A DNA stretch of 25,532 nt from CAZCDS01 sp964497585. Lineage in GTDB: Bacteria; Desulfobacterota; Desulfomonilia; Desulfomonilales; Desulfomonilaceae. Position 1 is the first letter of the stretch; each line of letters starts with the position of its first letter. The notes beneath the pieces are model-generated. The model did no database searches. It saw nothing but the letters and a program-made list of their open reading frames with translations, and was not told the DNA's origin. Positions 8,945 through 16,814 of this stretch are shown one piece after another. The stretch spans positions 1 through 25,532 of the forward strand of contig CAZCDS010000084.1 in assembly GCA_964497585.1 (NCBI GenBank), read 5' to 3'. Both the position numbers and the translations under genes were made by a program.

Positions 8945-9274
8945 TTGACCGGTTCGGTGCTTCTCCTTCGGAGGCAAGCGCTTGAAGGAAATGATGGTCG
9001 AGCGGTGCCGGCCGTCATTGAACGCTCATGCACAATCCTCGAGGCGAGATTCGACCGGTATCGACGCGGGGAAGAGCAGCTCGACGATGTGACCGCGTTG
9101 GGTAATTGTCATAATCTCTTTGATATGCTGGAAGAGACCGCCGACAGCGGCGATGAGATTGTAGTCAACTGGCGATACAACAAGGACAACGACACCCTAA
9201 GGGATTGCGAAGAGGAATTCGGAGAAGAAGTCGAGCCCGTAGTCTCCATTCTCGAGGCCAAATCACAGGAATGA
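8945..9274 (+). pseudogene. SiaC-like (DUF1987) regulatory phosphoprotein, probably degenerate
   Basis: The second half of this 109-residue frame resembles the SiaC/DUF1987 family, small phospho-switch proteins that partner with SiaB-type kinases and PP2C phosphatases. The visible pieces are FDRYRRGEEQL, then LFDMLEETADSGDEIVVNWR and YNKDNDTLRDCEEEFGEEVE. The family's N-terminal half (the STPKI and PEN motifs) and the middle strand with its phospho-acceptor Ser region are not recognisable. At the latter place I see only TALGNCHNL. The frame starts at a TTG without a clear ribosome site. The neighbouring kinase gene is also broken, so decay of the whole signalling pair is likely. An intact but divergent protein is the alternative. 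Confidence 0.5.
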
Positions 9275-9281
9275 TCCCACC

Positions 9282-10256
9282 ATGGACGAGGATATCCTCT
9301 TTCGGGACGAATTGAAGACCATCCGGGACGCGGTCGCTCTCCTTACCGCGCAGGCTTGCCCGAACTCGCCGGGGCCCCCCCCCATTATGAGAAGCTCCTG
9401 AGCCAGTACAGAAAGTTCACGCGCACGCGCAGAGGCTTACAAGAATCGGCGACCTCATGCAGAACCAGCGAGAGTTGTTCAACGAGCAATTGCAAGAGGC
9501 TGTCCGATTCCAGAATCGGCTGCTGTCCACCGCATTGAATTTCACTGACAACGGGGAAATCCTCACGAGCCCAGGAACCATCGGAGAAACGCCCGATAAG
9601 GTCAACATCTCCATACGCGTCCGAGCCACGGGGTCGGTACAAAAGAGGACCGGCTCGAGTCGATCTTCGAGCTCTTCTCACAGATCGACTCGCCACAGCC
9701 GGGCGAGCCCAGGGGAACCGGACTCGGACTTGCCGTCTGTCGTCAGCTCACCGACCTTATGAACGGAAGGATTTCGGTTCAAAGCGAGCCTGGAGTGGGT
9801 TCCACCTTTGAAGTCAACCTGTGGCTAGAGAAAGCACCGACCTTCATGGCCGCAATCCCTGGTGCGGACCAGGAAGAGTCCGACCGCCCGTCCCTCAGGA
9901 CTCTGAGCGTTCTGGTCGTGGAAGACGAGCCGATCAAGCTGAAGATGGTCGCGCTCACCCTTCGCAAGATGGGCCACAAGGTGGATGTCGCGTACGACGG
10001 ACGAGAAGCTGTAGACAAAGCGAAGGTAGGCAATTACGATGTCATCTTCATGGATCTTTAGCTTCCGGAGATTGACGGACTGGAGGCCACACGAATTCTC
10101 AGACGAGGCGGCATCACCGCCCCTATCATAGCCATGACCGGAATGGCCATGAAGGGCGACAGAGAACTCTGTCTGGAAGCAGGTATGACCGACCATCTCC
10201 CCAAACCGCTTCAACGCGACCGAGTCACACAGGTGCTACAGATTTATTGCCGGTGA
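9282..10256 (+). pseudogene. Hybrid sensor histidine kinase/response regulator, degenerate
   Basis: Pieces of one hybrid kinase lie in successive frames. An N-terminal coil (9282 to about 9435) contains HYEKLLSQYRKFT. A second frame (about 9436-9640) reads RIGDLMQNQRELFNEQLQEA and then jumps to ALNFTDNGEILTSPG, so the HisKA phospho-acceptor helix and part of the ATPase domain seem deleted. The third frame (about 9641 onward) holds LESIFELFSQID, GTGLGLAVCRQLTDLMNG and SEPGVGSTFEVNLWLEKA. A receiver domain follows: VLVVEDEPIKLKMVALTL, then VIFMDL, an in-frame TAG at 10059-10061 where Gln is usual, then LPEIDGLEATRILRR, the switch Thr in AMTG, and the conserved Lys in PKPLQ. At least two frameshifts, one deletion and one amber codon make it non-functional as a whole. 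It begins eight bases after the SiaC-like frame. Confidence 0.82.
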
Positions 10257-10678
10257 AAGCACACGGACCCGGCCGAACGGATCAGAGAAAGGGAACCGCC
10301 CTAATGAGGGAGCACACACGCCCCGCCCCGCTGTCAAGGAGCCAAGAGTTGAGTGTCCCACTGCATACGCGGCCACCGTCTGGCTGGGACCCTGGGAGAA
10401 TATTTGCACGCCCGGATCCTGAACGTGCCCGAGGCAGTCTTCATCTTTTGAGACGAAAATCGTGCTGCTCGCCCGGGGGGGCCACTTTGCGGTTCCAGCA
10501 AAATACCGGTGTTCGGTCGCTAGGGTAAGGGGATGGAGGTAAGTCCAAAATAGGTCACTCGTCACCTAGCACAAGAACGGCGTCCCCCGAACAGTCCTCG
10601 AGACTGCCCTTTGCTCGTGCGGCCTGACGATTTAAGAGAATTCGGTCCTCCCGAGGAGTCACCGTCGGGGCCAATACT
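10257..10678. other. Intergenic region with no recognisable gene
   Basis: This 420-base gap lies between the broken kinase and the end of the IHF-like gene. Short frames exist on both strands but none has family resemblance. A small inverted repeat CAGTC-CTCGA-GACTG occurs at about 10592-10606. No terminator with a T-run is evident. Confidence 0.5.
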
Positions 10679-10957
10679 CTACGGCTCGTTCAACCGTTCA
10701 CGCAGCTCTTTTCCGCATTTGAAGAACGGTAGTCGTTTGCCGGAGACCGATATCTTGTCCCCAGTCTTCGGATTACGGCCGACGTAGCCCTCGTACTCCC
10801 TGACGGAGAACGCACCGAATCCCCTTATCTCGATGCGATCCCCCTTGATCAAGGCCTTGGACATTGTGTCGAAAACTCTATCGACGATCTCCTCGGCTTT
10901 GCGCAAGGGAAGATTGTGCTCCTTGGCCAGGGCCCGCGTCAAATCGGATTTGTTCAT
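10679..10957 (-). CDS. HU/IHF family DNA-binding protein (IHF-like)
   Basis: This is a small dimeric DNA-bending protein of 92 residues, the normal size. The N-terminal helices read MNKSDLTRALAKEHNLPLRK, followed by the core segment IEIRGFGAFSVREYEGYVGR. The DNA-contacting arm follows with the key Pro in RNPKTGD, then a C-terminal helix FKCGKELRERLN. The RGFGAFSVREY...GRNPKTG pattern is closer to integration host factor subunits than to classic HU. It lies 21 bases downstream of a second HU-family gene on the same strand, so the two are probably cotranscribed and could form homodimers or a heterodimer. Confidence 0.93.
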   Translation of the reverse strand: MNKSDLTRALAKEHNLPLRKAEEIVDRVFDTMSKALIKGDRIEIRGFGAFSVREYEGYVGRNPKTGDKISVSGKRLPFFKCGKELRERLNEP

Positions 10958-10978
10958 CGCGATCCAGCCTTCAGGATC

Positions 10979-11263
10979 TCACTTGCTCTTTTTCGCGGTT
11001 TCCCTGAGAGCTTTCGAAGGGGCGAACCTCGGGACTTTCATGGCAGGAATCTTCATTTTCTTCTGCGTCTGCGGGTTCACGCCACTTCGGGCCTTCCTGC
11101 GGAGCACCCTGAAGGTCCCCAGGTCAGAAATCCGGATCGACCCCTCTTTCTTCTTCAATGCATCGTGAACTGCTCCAACGAATGCATCAAGAGCCAGACC
11201 CGCGGCCTTTTTTGTGATACCCGCTTCCTCTGCAATCTTACTGACGAGATCAGCCTTGGTCAT
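10979..11263 (-). CDS. HU family DNA-binding protein
   Basis: This is the first gene of a two-gene unit, 94 residues when started at the ATG at 11263. That start is preferred over the longer frame from 11308 because MTKADLVSKIAEEAGITKKA matches the family N-terminus and AGGGGG lies six bases upstream. The core ISDLGTFRVLRRKARSGVNP and the arm NPQTQKKMKIPAMKVPRF, with its conserved Pro, are typical of HU. The C-terminal tail ALRETAKKSK is Lys-rich. The protein should bend and compact DNA. It differs clearly from its downstream neighbour, so the pair are paralogues rather than a recent duplication. Confidence 0.93.
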   Translation of the reverse strand: MTKADLVSKIAEEAGITKKAAGLALDAFVGAVHDALKKKEGSIRISDLGTFRVLRRKARSGVNPQTQKKMKIPAMKVPRFAPSKALRETAKKSK

Positions 11264-11313
11264 CGCATACCCCCTGGAAATCAAGAAGTCGCTATATGCA
11301 TGGAACACCCCCT

Positions 11314-11342
11314 AGGCTAGCGAAGTGCGTGAAACTTGTCAA
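11314..11342 (-). promoter_or_regulatory. Candidate sigma70-type promoter of the HU/IHF pair
   Basis: On the reverse strand a perfect TTGACA (-35) at 11342-11337 is followed, after 17 bases, by TAGCCT (11319-11314) as a weak -10. It lies about 50 bases upstream of the HU start codon and points into the gene. The -35 is perfect but the -10 matches the consensus only partly, so this is a suggestion. Confidence 0.4.
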
Positions 11343-11779
11343 GATTCTTAACCTCATCCGCCGAATTTGATCGGCAGTCGCACCTGATCTATACGTACTA
11401 ACCTCCTTGAATATCATGTTTTTCTCGTCAAGGCCGCGCCGTTGCTTGGTTGCCTGTTCACTGCCTTTCACTCACTCACGGACCGGTGATCCGCGGGTGG
11501 AATCTTCTCCTCTCCCCTCGGGGAGGCCTCTCCTCGCGCTTCAGTCAACTGCTCTTGTCTTCTGGACGGGAAGGGCACGGCGCCCCTGTTCCACTGACCT
11601 GGACGCAGGTCGCATCGGTGTCTTCATTCCCACTGCTCGTGACTCGGTACCTCGGAACCGACCGAACGGTGGGACGACCCAGCAACAACGCCGAGTATTG
11701 ATGCGGTTTTGCACCGTGCCTGCACGGTCGGATGAACTGCCGTCAAGAAGGTTCCGGACGTGAACGAGGGGCGTAGCGT
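11343..11779. other. Intergenic region with no recognisable gene
   Basis: These bases separate the HU promoter region from the 3' end of the acetyltransferase gene. Forward frames at 11407-11763 have no family resemblance and atypical composition. A compact CTCCCC/GGGGAG inverted repeat sits near 11514-11527 but lacks a proper loop or T-run. Confidence 0.5.
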
Positions 11780-12829
11780 TCAGGCGAACGCGCCGGCGCT
11801 TACGACTCGCTGGTCATATGACGCCTCAGAACGGTCCCCGAGGGCGACCGACCGAGCCGGTCGGTGTATCCAGCGGTGAAAATGGAGGCTGGTGGACGTC
11901 ACTTTGAACCCGGTACGATAACACGTGGCGAGCGCGGCATAGTTGTTAGCGAGTGTTCGTACTGCGGCGAATCGGGCCCCTTTTTCGGCCATGTGGTAGA
12001 GAGCCCACTCGTTGAGCGCGGCTCCCAGGCCTTTGTTTCGGGAGTCGGGTCGCACGCCGATGAAATCGAGGCTACCGCACGTCTTGCCGACCGTCTCGCT
12101 GAAGCTGGAATTTATCTTGGAAATAATGAAGCCCTGAACGGATCCACGGCAGCGCGCGACGAGGACGTGGAATTGTTCCTGGGTGAAGCAATTGGATACG
12201 AGCCTTCGATACAGTGACTTGGCCGCGTTGATGTTTATCTTCGGGTCGTACACGAATCGGTTGTGTATGTGCGTCCTTTCCGCAATTTGCAGCACCTGCT
12301 CACGGTCGGCAACGCCGCAGGTGTCGATCTCAAAATACGGGTGCAGGTCCGGTTCCTCACGAGGCTCCAGTGGCTGGCCCAGGTAAATCTCCGTCCCCAC
12401 ATAGCGAAACCCGCAGATTTCCAGGGCGTGGGCTCCGTGTACGTCGTCCACGGCAACGCGGCAGTCGAGGAAGTCGACCTCGGGAAGCTCCTCGATCACG
12501 TACCTCAGCAGGCGCGCTCGTACCAGCGGGCCTTCCGACTCCTGTGCGAGCAAATGCGCCACCGCGTACATCTTGAGACCGAAGTGCTCGCTCATCCACG
12601 GGAGGGATTTGAGCGAAATGAGGCCCACGAGGCGTCCTTCGTCGCGCAGGCAGATGCTCTGATTGTTCGCGTGAGAGAGGGTCTTCTGCAGATACTCTGC
12701 CATCCGCCTCTTCGAAACGTCCATTGCCCCGAGTTGGTGATCCTTGTGCCGGTACTCACTAAAGAGCCGACGAACTTCACTATGTCGACTGGGGTCATAG
12801 GGCGCGAATACCAAACGGCTCATTGACAT
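11780..12829 (-). CDS. GNAT family N-acetyltransferase, two-domain
   Basis: This is a protein of about 349 residues with a C-terminal GNAT fold: LDFIGVRPDSRNKGLGAALN (acetyl-CoA pyrophosphate loop R/K-x-x-G-x-G/A) and ALATCYRTGFKVTSTSLHFH. An N-terminal half (LVFAPYDPSRHSEVRRLFSE ... YVIEELPEVDFLDCRVAVDD ... ALEICGFRYVGTEIYL) looks like a second, more degenerate GNAT repeat. This recalls WecD-type sugar-amine acetyltransferases. The ATG at 12829 is chosen because GGAGG lies seven bases upstream, inside the last codons of the preceding gene; a TTG at 12835 overlaps that gene's stop. This tight coupling links it to the exported transglutaminase-like protein. The substrate is unknown; an amino sugar, peptide or small amine is possible. 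Confidence 0.85.
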   Translation of the reverse strand: MSMSRLVFAPYDPSRHSEVRRLFSEYRHKDHQLGAMDVSKRRMAEYLQKTLSHANNQSICLRDEGRLVGLISLKSLPWMSEHFGLKMYAVAHLLAQESEGPLVRARLLRYVIEELPEVDFLDCRVAVDDVHGAHALEICGFRYVGTEIYLGQPLEPREEPDLHPYFEIDTCGVADREQVLQIAERTHIHNRFVYDPKININAAKSLYRRLVSNCFTQEQFHVLVARCRGSVQGFIISKINSSFSETVGKTCGSLDFIGVRPDSRNKGLGAALNEWALYHMAEKGARFAAVRTLANNYAALATCYRTGFKVTSTSLHFHRWIHRPARSVALGDRSEASYDQRVVSAGAFA

Positions 12830-12831
12830 AT

Positions 12832-14046
12832 TCAATCCTCCACAGGCTCAAAACGGACTCGCGCCTCCCAGAGAATTGTCCTGAGAGGAATGCGAGGACT
12901 CCATTTCTGATACGCGATATTGTCAGGACCAGGCGCCAAAATGAGCGGAATGCCGGTCGGCGTGACCGAACTGGACATCCACCCTCTCCCCGGCACGTAC
13001 AGGAGCGTGAAAAAGTGGCCGAATCGGCCCGCGGTTCGGCAGGGTATGCCGCGGGCCCGCAGAAACGCGCACTCGATGAGGCTCGTGTCAGGACAGGCTC
13101 CTTTGCGACGAGCCAAGGTCGTCGTGATCGGCTGATACATATCGTCCAGGTCGTAGTAAACCGCGCGACCTCCGAAGTATCGTTTTCTCTTGGGCATGTC
13201 GTACTGCACACGGCTCTTAAGAAACATTGAAATACGCTGGTACTCGCGGCGGGCGTCCGGCGGGGCGGGCCCTCCCTCTCGAGCCCATGCCAGAGCCGGG
13301 GGCAGCCTGGGGTTGATCTTGTATCCCGGACTCAGGAAAACCTGCACGTCATCGGGAATGGCTTGAAGATCGGTCGGTTCCACGAGCATGAGATCGTGTT
13401 TCAGTAAGGCGGCCACGTCCACGAGATACTTGAAAGCGAAGTGGAACTTGATCGTCTGTCCCGGATGAACTTCGGGAAACTCTGCATCTACCCAGCGATT
13501 GCCGGCCTCGTCGACTCGTATGACGCTCTCGACCCTCGGCCGAACAACCACCTGCGACGACAAAAGCCTTCTCCCGAAGCCACTGCGGGGCGCGGTAATC
13601 GACAGTTTCAACGGTCCCCAATAGTCCTCTTTCTCAACCCTGAAACTTGTGCGATAGATACCGCTCATCACGAAGCGATCCAGCAGCTTCCCCTTCAGAT
13701 GATCGGGCAGCCGGCCCTTTGAGAACCATTTCCCCACCTTGGTCGAGAAAACCGCGTGGCGGAGTCCCAGCACCAAGCCCGGATCCCGATCTCCGGGTAC
13801 CAGACCCTGGTCAGCCAGGAGTGCAAGATCCTCGAGCTCTATCGGTCGATCCGACTCGATGAGAACCAGCACCTTAAGGTCAGGCTGTAACCTGGCAACT
13901 CGATGCCAGTCTATGCCCGGCGCCTGGGACGCGCTTGCCTGCTCCGCCGCCGCCACCGCGCAGAGAAACGCGAGGATCACCAAGGCACGTGCCCAACCGC
14001 CGGTATGTCGATCTTCAGTCAACCTTGGTAAATGGAATGAGATCAC
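12832..14046 (-). CDS. Exported transglutaminase-like (papain-fold) protein
   Basis: The start chosen is GTG at 14046 because AGGA lies nine bases upstream. The frame is open to 14178 but the extra 44 residues look non-coding. From that start the protein has 404 residues and a signal peptide (ARALVILAFLCAVAAAEQAS). A long N-terminal part without a recognised domain includes a beta-rich segment with VVVRPRVESVIRVDEAGNRW. A transglutaminase-like core follows: RRKGACPDTSLIECAFLRAR with Cys318, then GIPCRTAGRFGHFF with His344, then GRGWMSSSVTPTG. The third triad residue, normally Asp in a GW..LDPT context, aligns with Ser360. It may therefore be catalytically altered or inactive, or use another acid. 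Probable site is the periplasm or envelope. It is the first gene of a two-gene unit with the GNAT acetyltransferase. Confidence 0.75.
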   Translation of the reverse strand: MISFHLPRLTEDRHTGGWARALVILAFLCAVAAAEQASASQAPGIDWHRVARLQPDLKVLVLIESDRPIELEDLALLADQGLVPGDRDPGLVLGLRHAVFSTKVGKWFSKGRLPDHLKGKLLDRFVMSGIYRTSFRVEKEDYWGPLKLSITAPRSGFGRRLLSSQVVVRPRVESVIRVDEAGNRWVDAEFPEVHPGQTIKFHFAFKYLVDVAALLKHDLMLVEPTDLQAIPDDVQVFLSPGYKINPRLPPALAWAREGGPAPPDARREYQRISMFLKSRVQYDMPKRKRYFGGRAVYYDLDDMYQPITTTLARRKGACPDTSLIECAFLRARGIPCRTAGRFGHFFTLLYVPGRGWMSSSVTPTGIPLILAPGPDNIAYQKWSPRIPLRTILWEARVRFEPVED

Positions 14047-14431
14047 GTTCCGTCTTCCTGAGAGTCTCTCTGTACGAGCTCGTGCGGCTGCGGAGGCATA
14101 GCGATAGATTGTGGGGAAACTTGACCCTGCCGGTAGTCCGGCGTTTAGCAGAAATTCGATCCAGCGCGAACGCGCCAACCACGGGTCTGAAAATCAGATT
14201 CGATCCGGCGACGGGAAGACCTGCGGGGTTCCGATCAGGCCTCCACGACGGCACAAGCTATATGATTAGTTGCTTTTATCATTTAAAGACATTAGAGTCA
14301 ACAGTGTAAGTCAAATATGATAGAGATGGGGGAGTTGTCCTTGCGGTCAACTTTCCCTGGGCGATCTTGCCGGGTACAAAAAAAGCAGCAAGCTCAGCAT
14401 GTTCGTGGCAAAAGAGCATGGTTTCCCGGCT
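14047..14431. other. Intergenic region with no recognisable gene
   Basis: This lies between the 3' end of ispG and the start of the transglutaminase-like gene. It contains an AT-richer patch at about 14255-14330 that may hold the promoter of the reverse-strand transglutaminase/GNAT pair. A poly-A run at about 14378-14384 would be a T-run for reverse transcripts leaving ispG, but I cannot find a convincing stem before it. Confidence 0.45.
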
Positions 14432-15532
14432 TCACAACATCCTCTTGGCTCCTCTCCTGAAACGAACCTTTTCGCCGGTCATGTTTTCGATCTCGAACAG
14501 AAGTGCCGGGAGGAGATCCATCTCCTCACACATCCCCACCCGCCGCCCTTTCTTGAAGAGCACCCCTTTCTTGCGGCCCGCGGCAATTCCGACATCCGCT
14601 TCTTTTGCTTCTCCAGGCCCATTGACGGCGCATCCCATTACCGCGACCTTCAGAGGGGCCTGAATTGTTGACACGGCCCGTTCCACTTTCCTAGCCAGTC
14701 GGAGCAGATCGATTTCCGTGCGTGAGCAGGTGGGGCAGGAGATGAGTTCCACCCCTCTGTGTCTGATGCCGAGCGATCGCAGTATCGCGTATGCCACTCG
14801 GATCTCTTCCTCGGGAGGAGCGGTCAGGGAGACGCGTATCGTGTCGCCTATGCCCTCCGCGAGTAGCAGGCCGATGCCCAGCGCGGATTTCACCGCGCCG
14901 GGAACGAGGGTACCGGCCTCGGTGATCCCCACGTGCAGGGGATAGTCCACGGTTCGTGAGAGGAGCCTGTACGCTTCTACCGTACGCGGCACATCCGACG
15001 CTTTCAGTGAGATCTTGATGAGGTCGAATCCCTCCATCTCAAGGATTTTCACGTGCCCGAGCGCGCTTTGCACCATGGCCTCGGGCGTGGGTCCTCCGTA
15101 CTTTGCCAACAGATCCTTTTCCAGAGAGCCCGCGTTGACGCCAATGCGAATAGGGACGTTGCGTGCGATCGCTGCTCTCGTGACCTCTCTGACTTTGTTT
15201 CGGTTCCCGATGGTGCCGGGATTGAGACGCAAGCCATCCACGCCGTTTTCGAGCGCCGCGAGCGCGAGCCGGTGGTCGAAATGGATGTCCGCAACCAGCG
15301 GCATGGAGATCCGAGAGCGGATCTCTGAGAGGGCCCGAGCTGCAGCTCTATTCGGCACACTGACCCGTATGATTTCGCACCCCGCGCGCTGGAGGCGTTT
15401 AATCTGACGCACCGTAGACCCGACATCAGCGGTCTCGGTGTTTGTCATGGACTGAACCGCGATGGATGCTGCGCCGCCGATAGGAACGGCTCCTATATGT
15501 ATTTTGCGTGTGCCTTTCCTTTGTATGTTCAT
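14432..15532 (-). CDS. ispG: 4-hydroxy-3-methylbut-2-en-1-yl diphosphate synthase (flavodoxin/ferredoxin)
   Basis: IspG (GcpE) is the iron-sulfur enzyme of the MEP isoprenoid pathway that converts MEcPP to HMBPP. Its 366 residues fit the standard bacterial form. The TIM-barrel part starts with IHIGAVPIGGAASIAVQSMT and contains PLVADIHFDHRLAL, GLRLNPGTIGN and VPIRIGVNAGSLEKDLLAKY. The C-terminal domain has the [4Fe-4S] ligands Cys266 and Cys269 (ISCPTCSRTEID) and Cys301 (VMGCAVNGPGEA), plus the conserved Glu308. No key residue is missing. The ATG at 15532 overlaps the stop of a short upstream frame in ATGA fashion. It is downstream of the dTDP-sugar genes on the same strand and may be read with them, although the pathways are unrelated. 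Confidence 0.97.
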   Translation of the reverse strand: MNIQRKGTRKIHIGAVPIGGAASIAVQSMTNTETADVGSTVRQIKRLQRAGCEIIRVSVPNRAAARALSEIRSRISMPLVADIHFDHRLALAALENGVDGLRLNPGTIGNRNKVREVTRAAIARNVPIRIGVNAGSLEKDLLAKYGGPTPEAMVQSALGHVKILEMEGFDLIKISLKASDVPRTVEAYRLLSRTVDYPLHVGITEAGTLVPGAVKSALGIGLLLAEGIGDTIRVSLTAPPEEEIRVAYAILRSLGIRHRGVELISCPTCSRTEIDLLRLARKVERAVSTIQAPLKVAVMGCAVNGPGEAKEADVGIAAGRKKGVLFKKGRRVGMCEEMDLLPALLFEIENMTGEKVRFRRGAKRML

Positions 15533-15728
15533 CGGCTCTCCCTGCCGGAGGACCTGGGAGCCGTGAGAGGATCGAGCGTCAGTCGGATCAGGGAAGGCTT
15601 GAGTGGCTCGGTAGATTTCAGCGCTTTGCCGTCAAGCACGTGACCCGGGATCACCGCCGAGGGTGAGGGGAACCATCTCACTCCTTCCAAAGCTGACGCA
15701 TATTGAACCGGTCTTACTGATTTTTCTC

Positions 15729-16739
15729 TCACCGGTTCCCGTACCATTTCTCGTAGAATGTCAGGTATTCGCCGCTCTTTACACGTTGCCACCATGCTTC
15801 GTGTTCCACGTACCAGAGTATGGTGTGATCCAATCCGTTCTCGAACTCTACCTGGGGTTCCCATCCGATCTCGGTTCTCAACTTCGAGGAATCGATGGCG
15901 TACCTGCGGTCGTGTCCAGGCCTATCCTCGACAAAACGAATCAGCGATTCGGGCTTGTGGAGCCTTTTGAGGATTTGTCGTACGATTTCCACATTGGGGT
16001 ACTCGGTGTTTGCCCCAATGTTGTAGATCTCACCGGGACGTCCTTTGTCAAGGATGAGTTCAATGGCCCGGCAGTGATCCGTCACGTGGATCCAGTCCCG
16101 CACGTTCATGCCGTCGCCGTAGACAGGTAGTTCAATGTCGGCCATGGCATTGGTGATCATCAGTGGAATAAGCTTCTCAGGGAACTGGAACGGGCCGTAG
16201 TTGTTGGAGCACCGGGTGATTACCACATCCATGCCATACGTCTGATGATAGGAACGGACGAGCAGATCAGCCGACGCCTTGGAAGCCGAATAGGGACTGT
16301 TCGGCGCGATGAGGTGATCCTCGGTGAAGGCCCCTTCCGGGCCGAGTGAGCCGTACACCTCGTCGGTGGACACCTGGAGGAAACGCGTGACATTGTGCTC
16401 GCGGCAGGCGTCGAGAAGCACTTGAGTTCCAAGCACGTTCGTTCGTACAAACGCGGCGGAATCCACGATGGAGCGATCCACGTGAGACTCGGCCGCGAAA
16501 TTCACCACCGTGTCGAAACCCTCCGCGACCAGAGAGTTGACCAGTTCCCGATCCGCGATGTCTCCGCGGACGAAGCGGTACCGGTCGCCGTAAGGCTTAA
16601 CATCCTGGAGATTCTCGAGGTTTCCCGCGTATGTGAGAAGATCGAGGTTGACAGCACGGACGTCGGGTCGCGATTCCAACAGGAAGAGAATGAAATTGGA
16701 ACCGATGAATCCGCAGCCGCCTGTGACGAGGAGTTTCAT
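15729..16739 (-). CDS. rfbB: dTDP-glucose 4,6-dehydratase
   Basis: RmlB converts dTDP-glucose to dTDP-4-dehydro-6-deoxyglucose, the common precursor of dTDP-rhamnose and other deoxysugars of surface polysaccharides. It has 336 residues when started at the ATG at 16739, which places the NAD-binding Rossmann motif TGGCGFIGSNF at the usual distance from the N-terminus. The frame is open to 16763. Catalytic residues are visible: Thr125-Asp126-Glu127 in STDEVYG and the Tyr150-x3-Lys154 pair in YSASK. NNYGPFQFPEKLIPLMI and YGDGMNVRDWIHVTDHCRAI are hallmark blocks. The product feeds the neighbouring epimerase-family protein. No RmlD reductase gene is found beside it. Confidence 0.97.
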   Translation of the reverse strand: MKLLVTGGCGFIGSNFILFLLESRPDVRAVNLDLLTYAGNLENLQDVKPYGDRYRFVRGDIADRELVNSLVAEGFDTVVNFAAESHVDRSIVDSAAFVRTNVLGTQVLLDACREHNVTRFLQVSTDEVYGSLGPEGAFTEDHLIAPNSPYSASKASADLLVRSYHQTYGMDVVITRCSNNYGPFQFPEKLIPLMITNAMADIELPVYGDGMNVRDWIHVTDHCRAIELILDKGRPGEIYNIGANTEYPNVEIVRQILKRLHKPESLIRFVEDRPGHDRRYAIDSSKLRTEIGWEPQVEFENGLDHTILWYVEHEAWWQRVKSGEYLTFYEKWYGNR

Positions 16740-16814
16740 AGAGGCCCTGTTGGCGATACGCAAGCGCGATGCAGCGCCTTTTTCCGAGACTGATAGGATT
16801 CGGACTCCTGACGT

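Noticed and set aside
9361..9390. The C-run near 9377-9385 as a phase-variation tract in the kinase gene
   Set aside because: The gene is broken at several other places (deletion, further frameshift, amber codon), so slippage there could not restore it.
10247..10528. A forward frame after the broken kinase
   Set aside because: No family resemblance, no ribosome site, and composition unlike neighbouring genes.
14370..14431. A possible terminator for ispG because of a T-run on the reverse strand
   Set aside because: I could not form a convincing stem immediately before the T-run.
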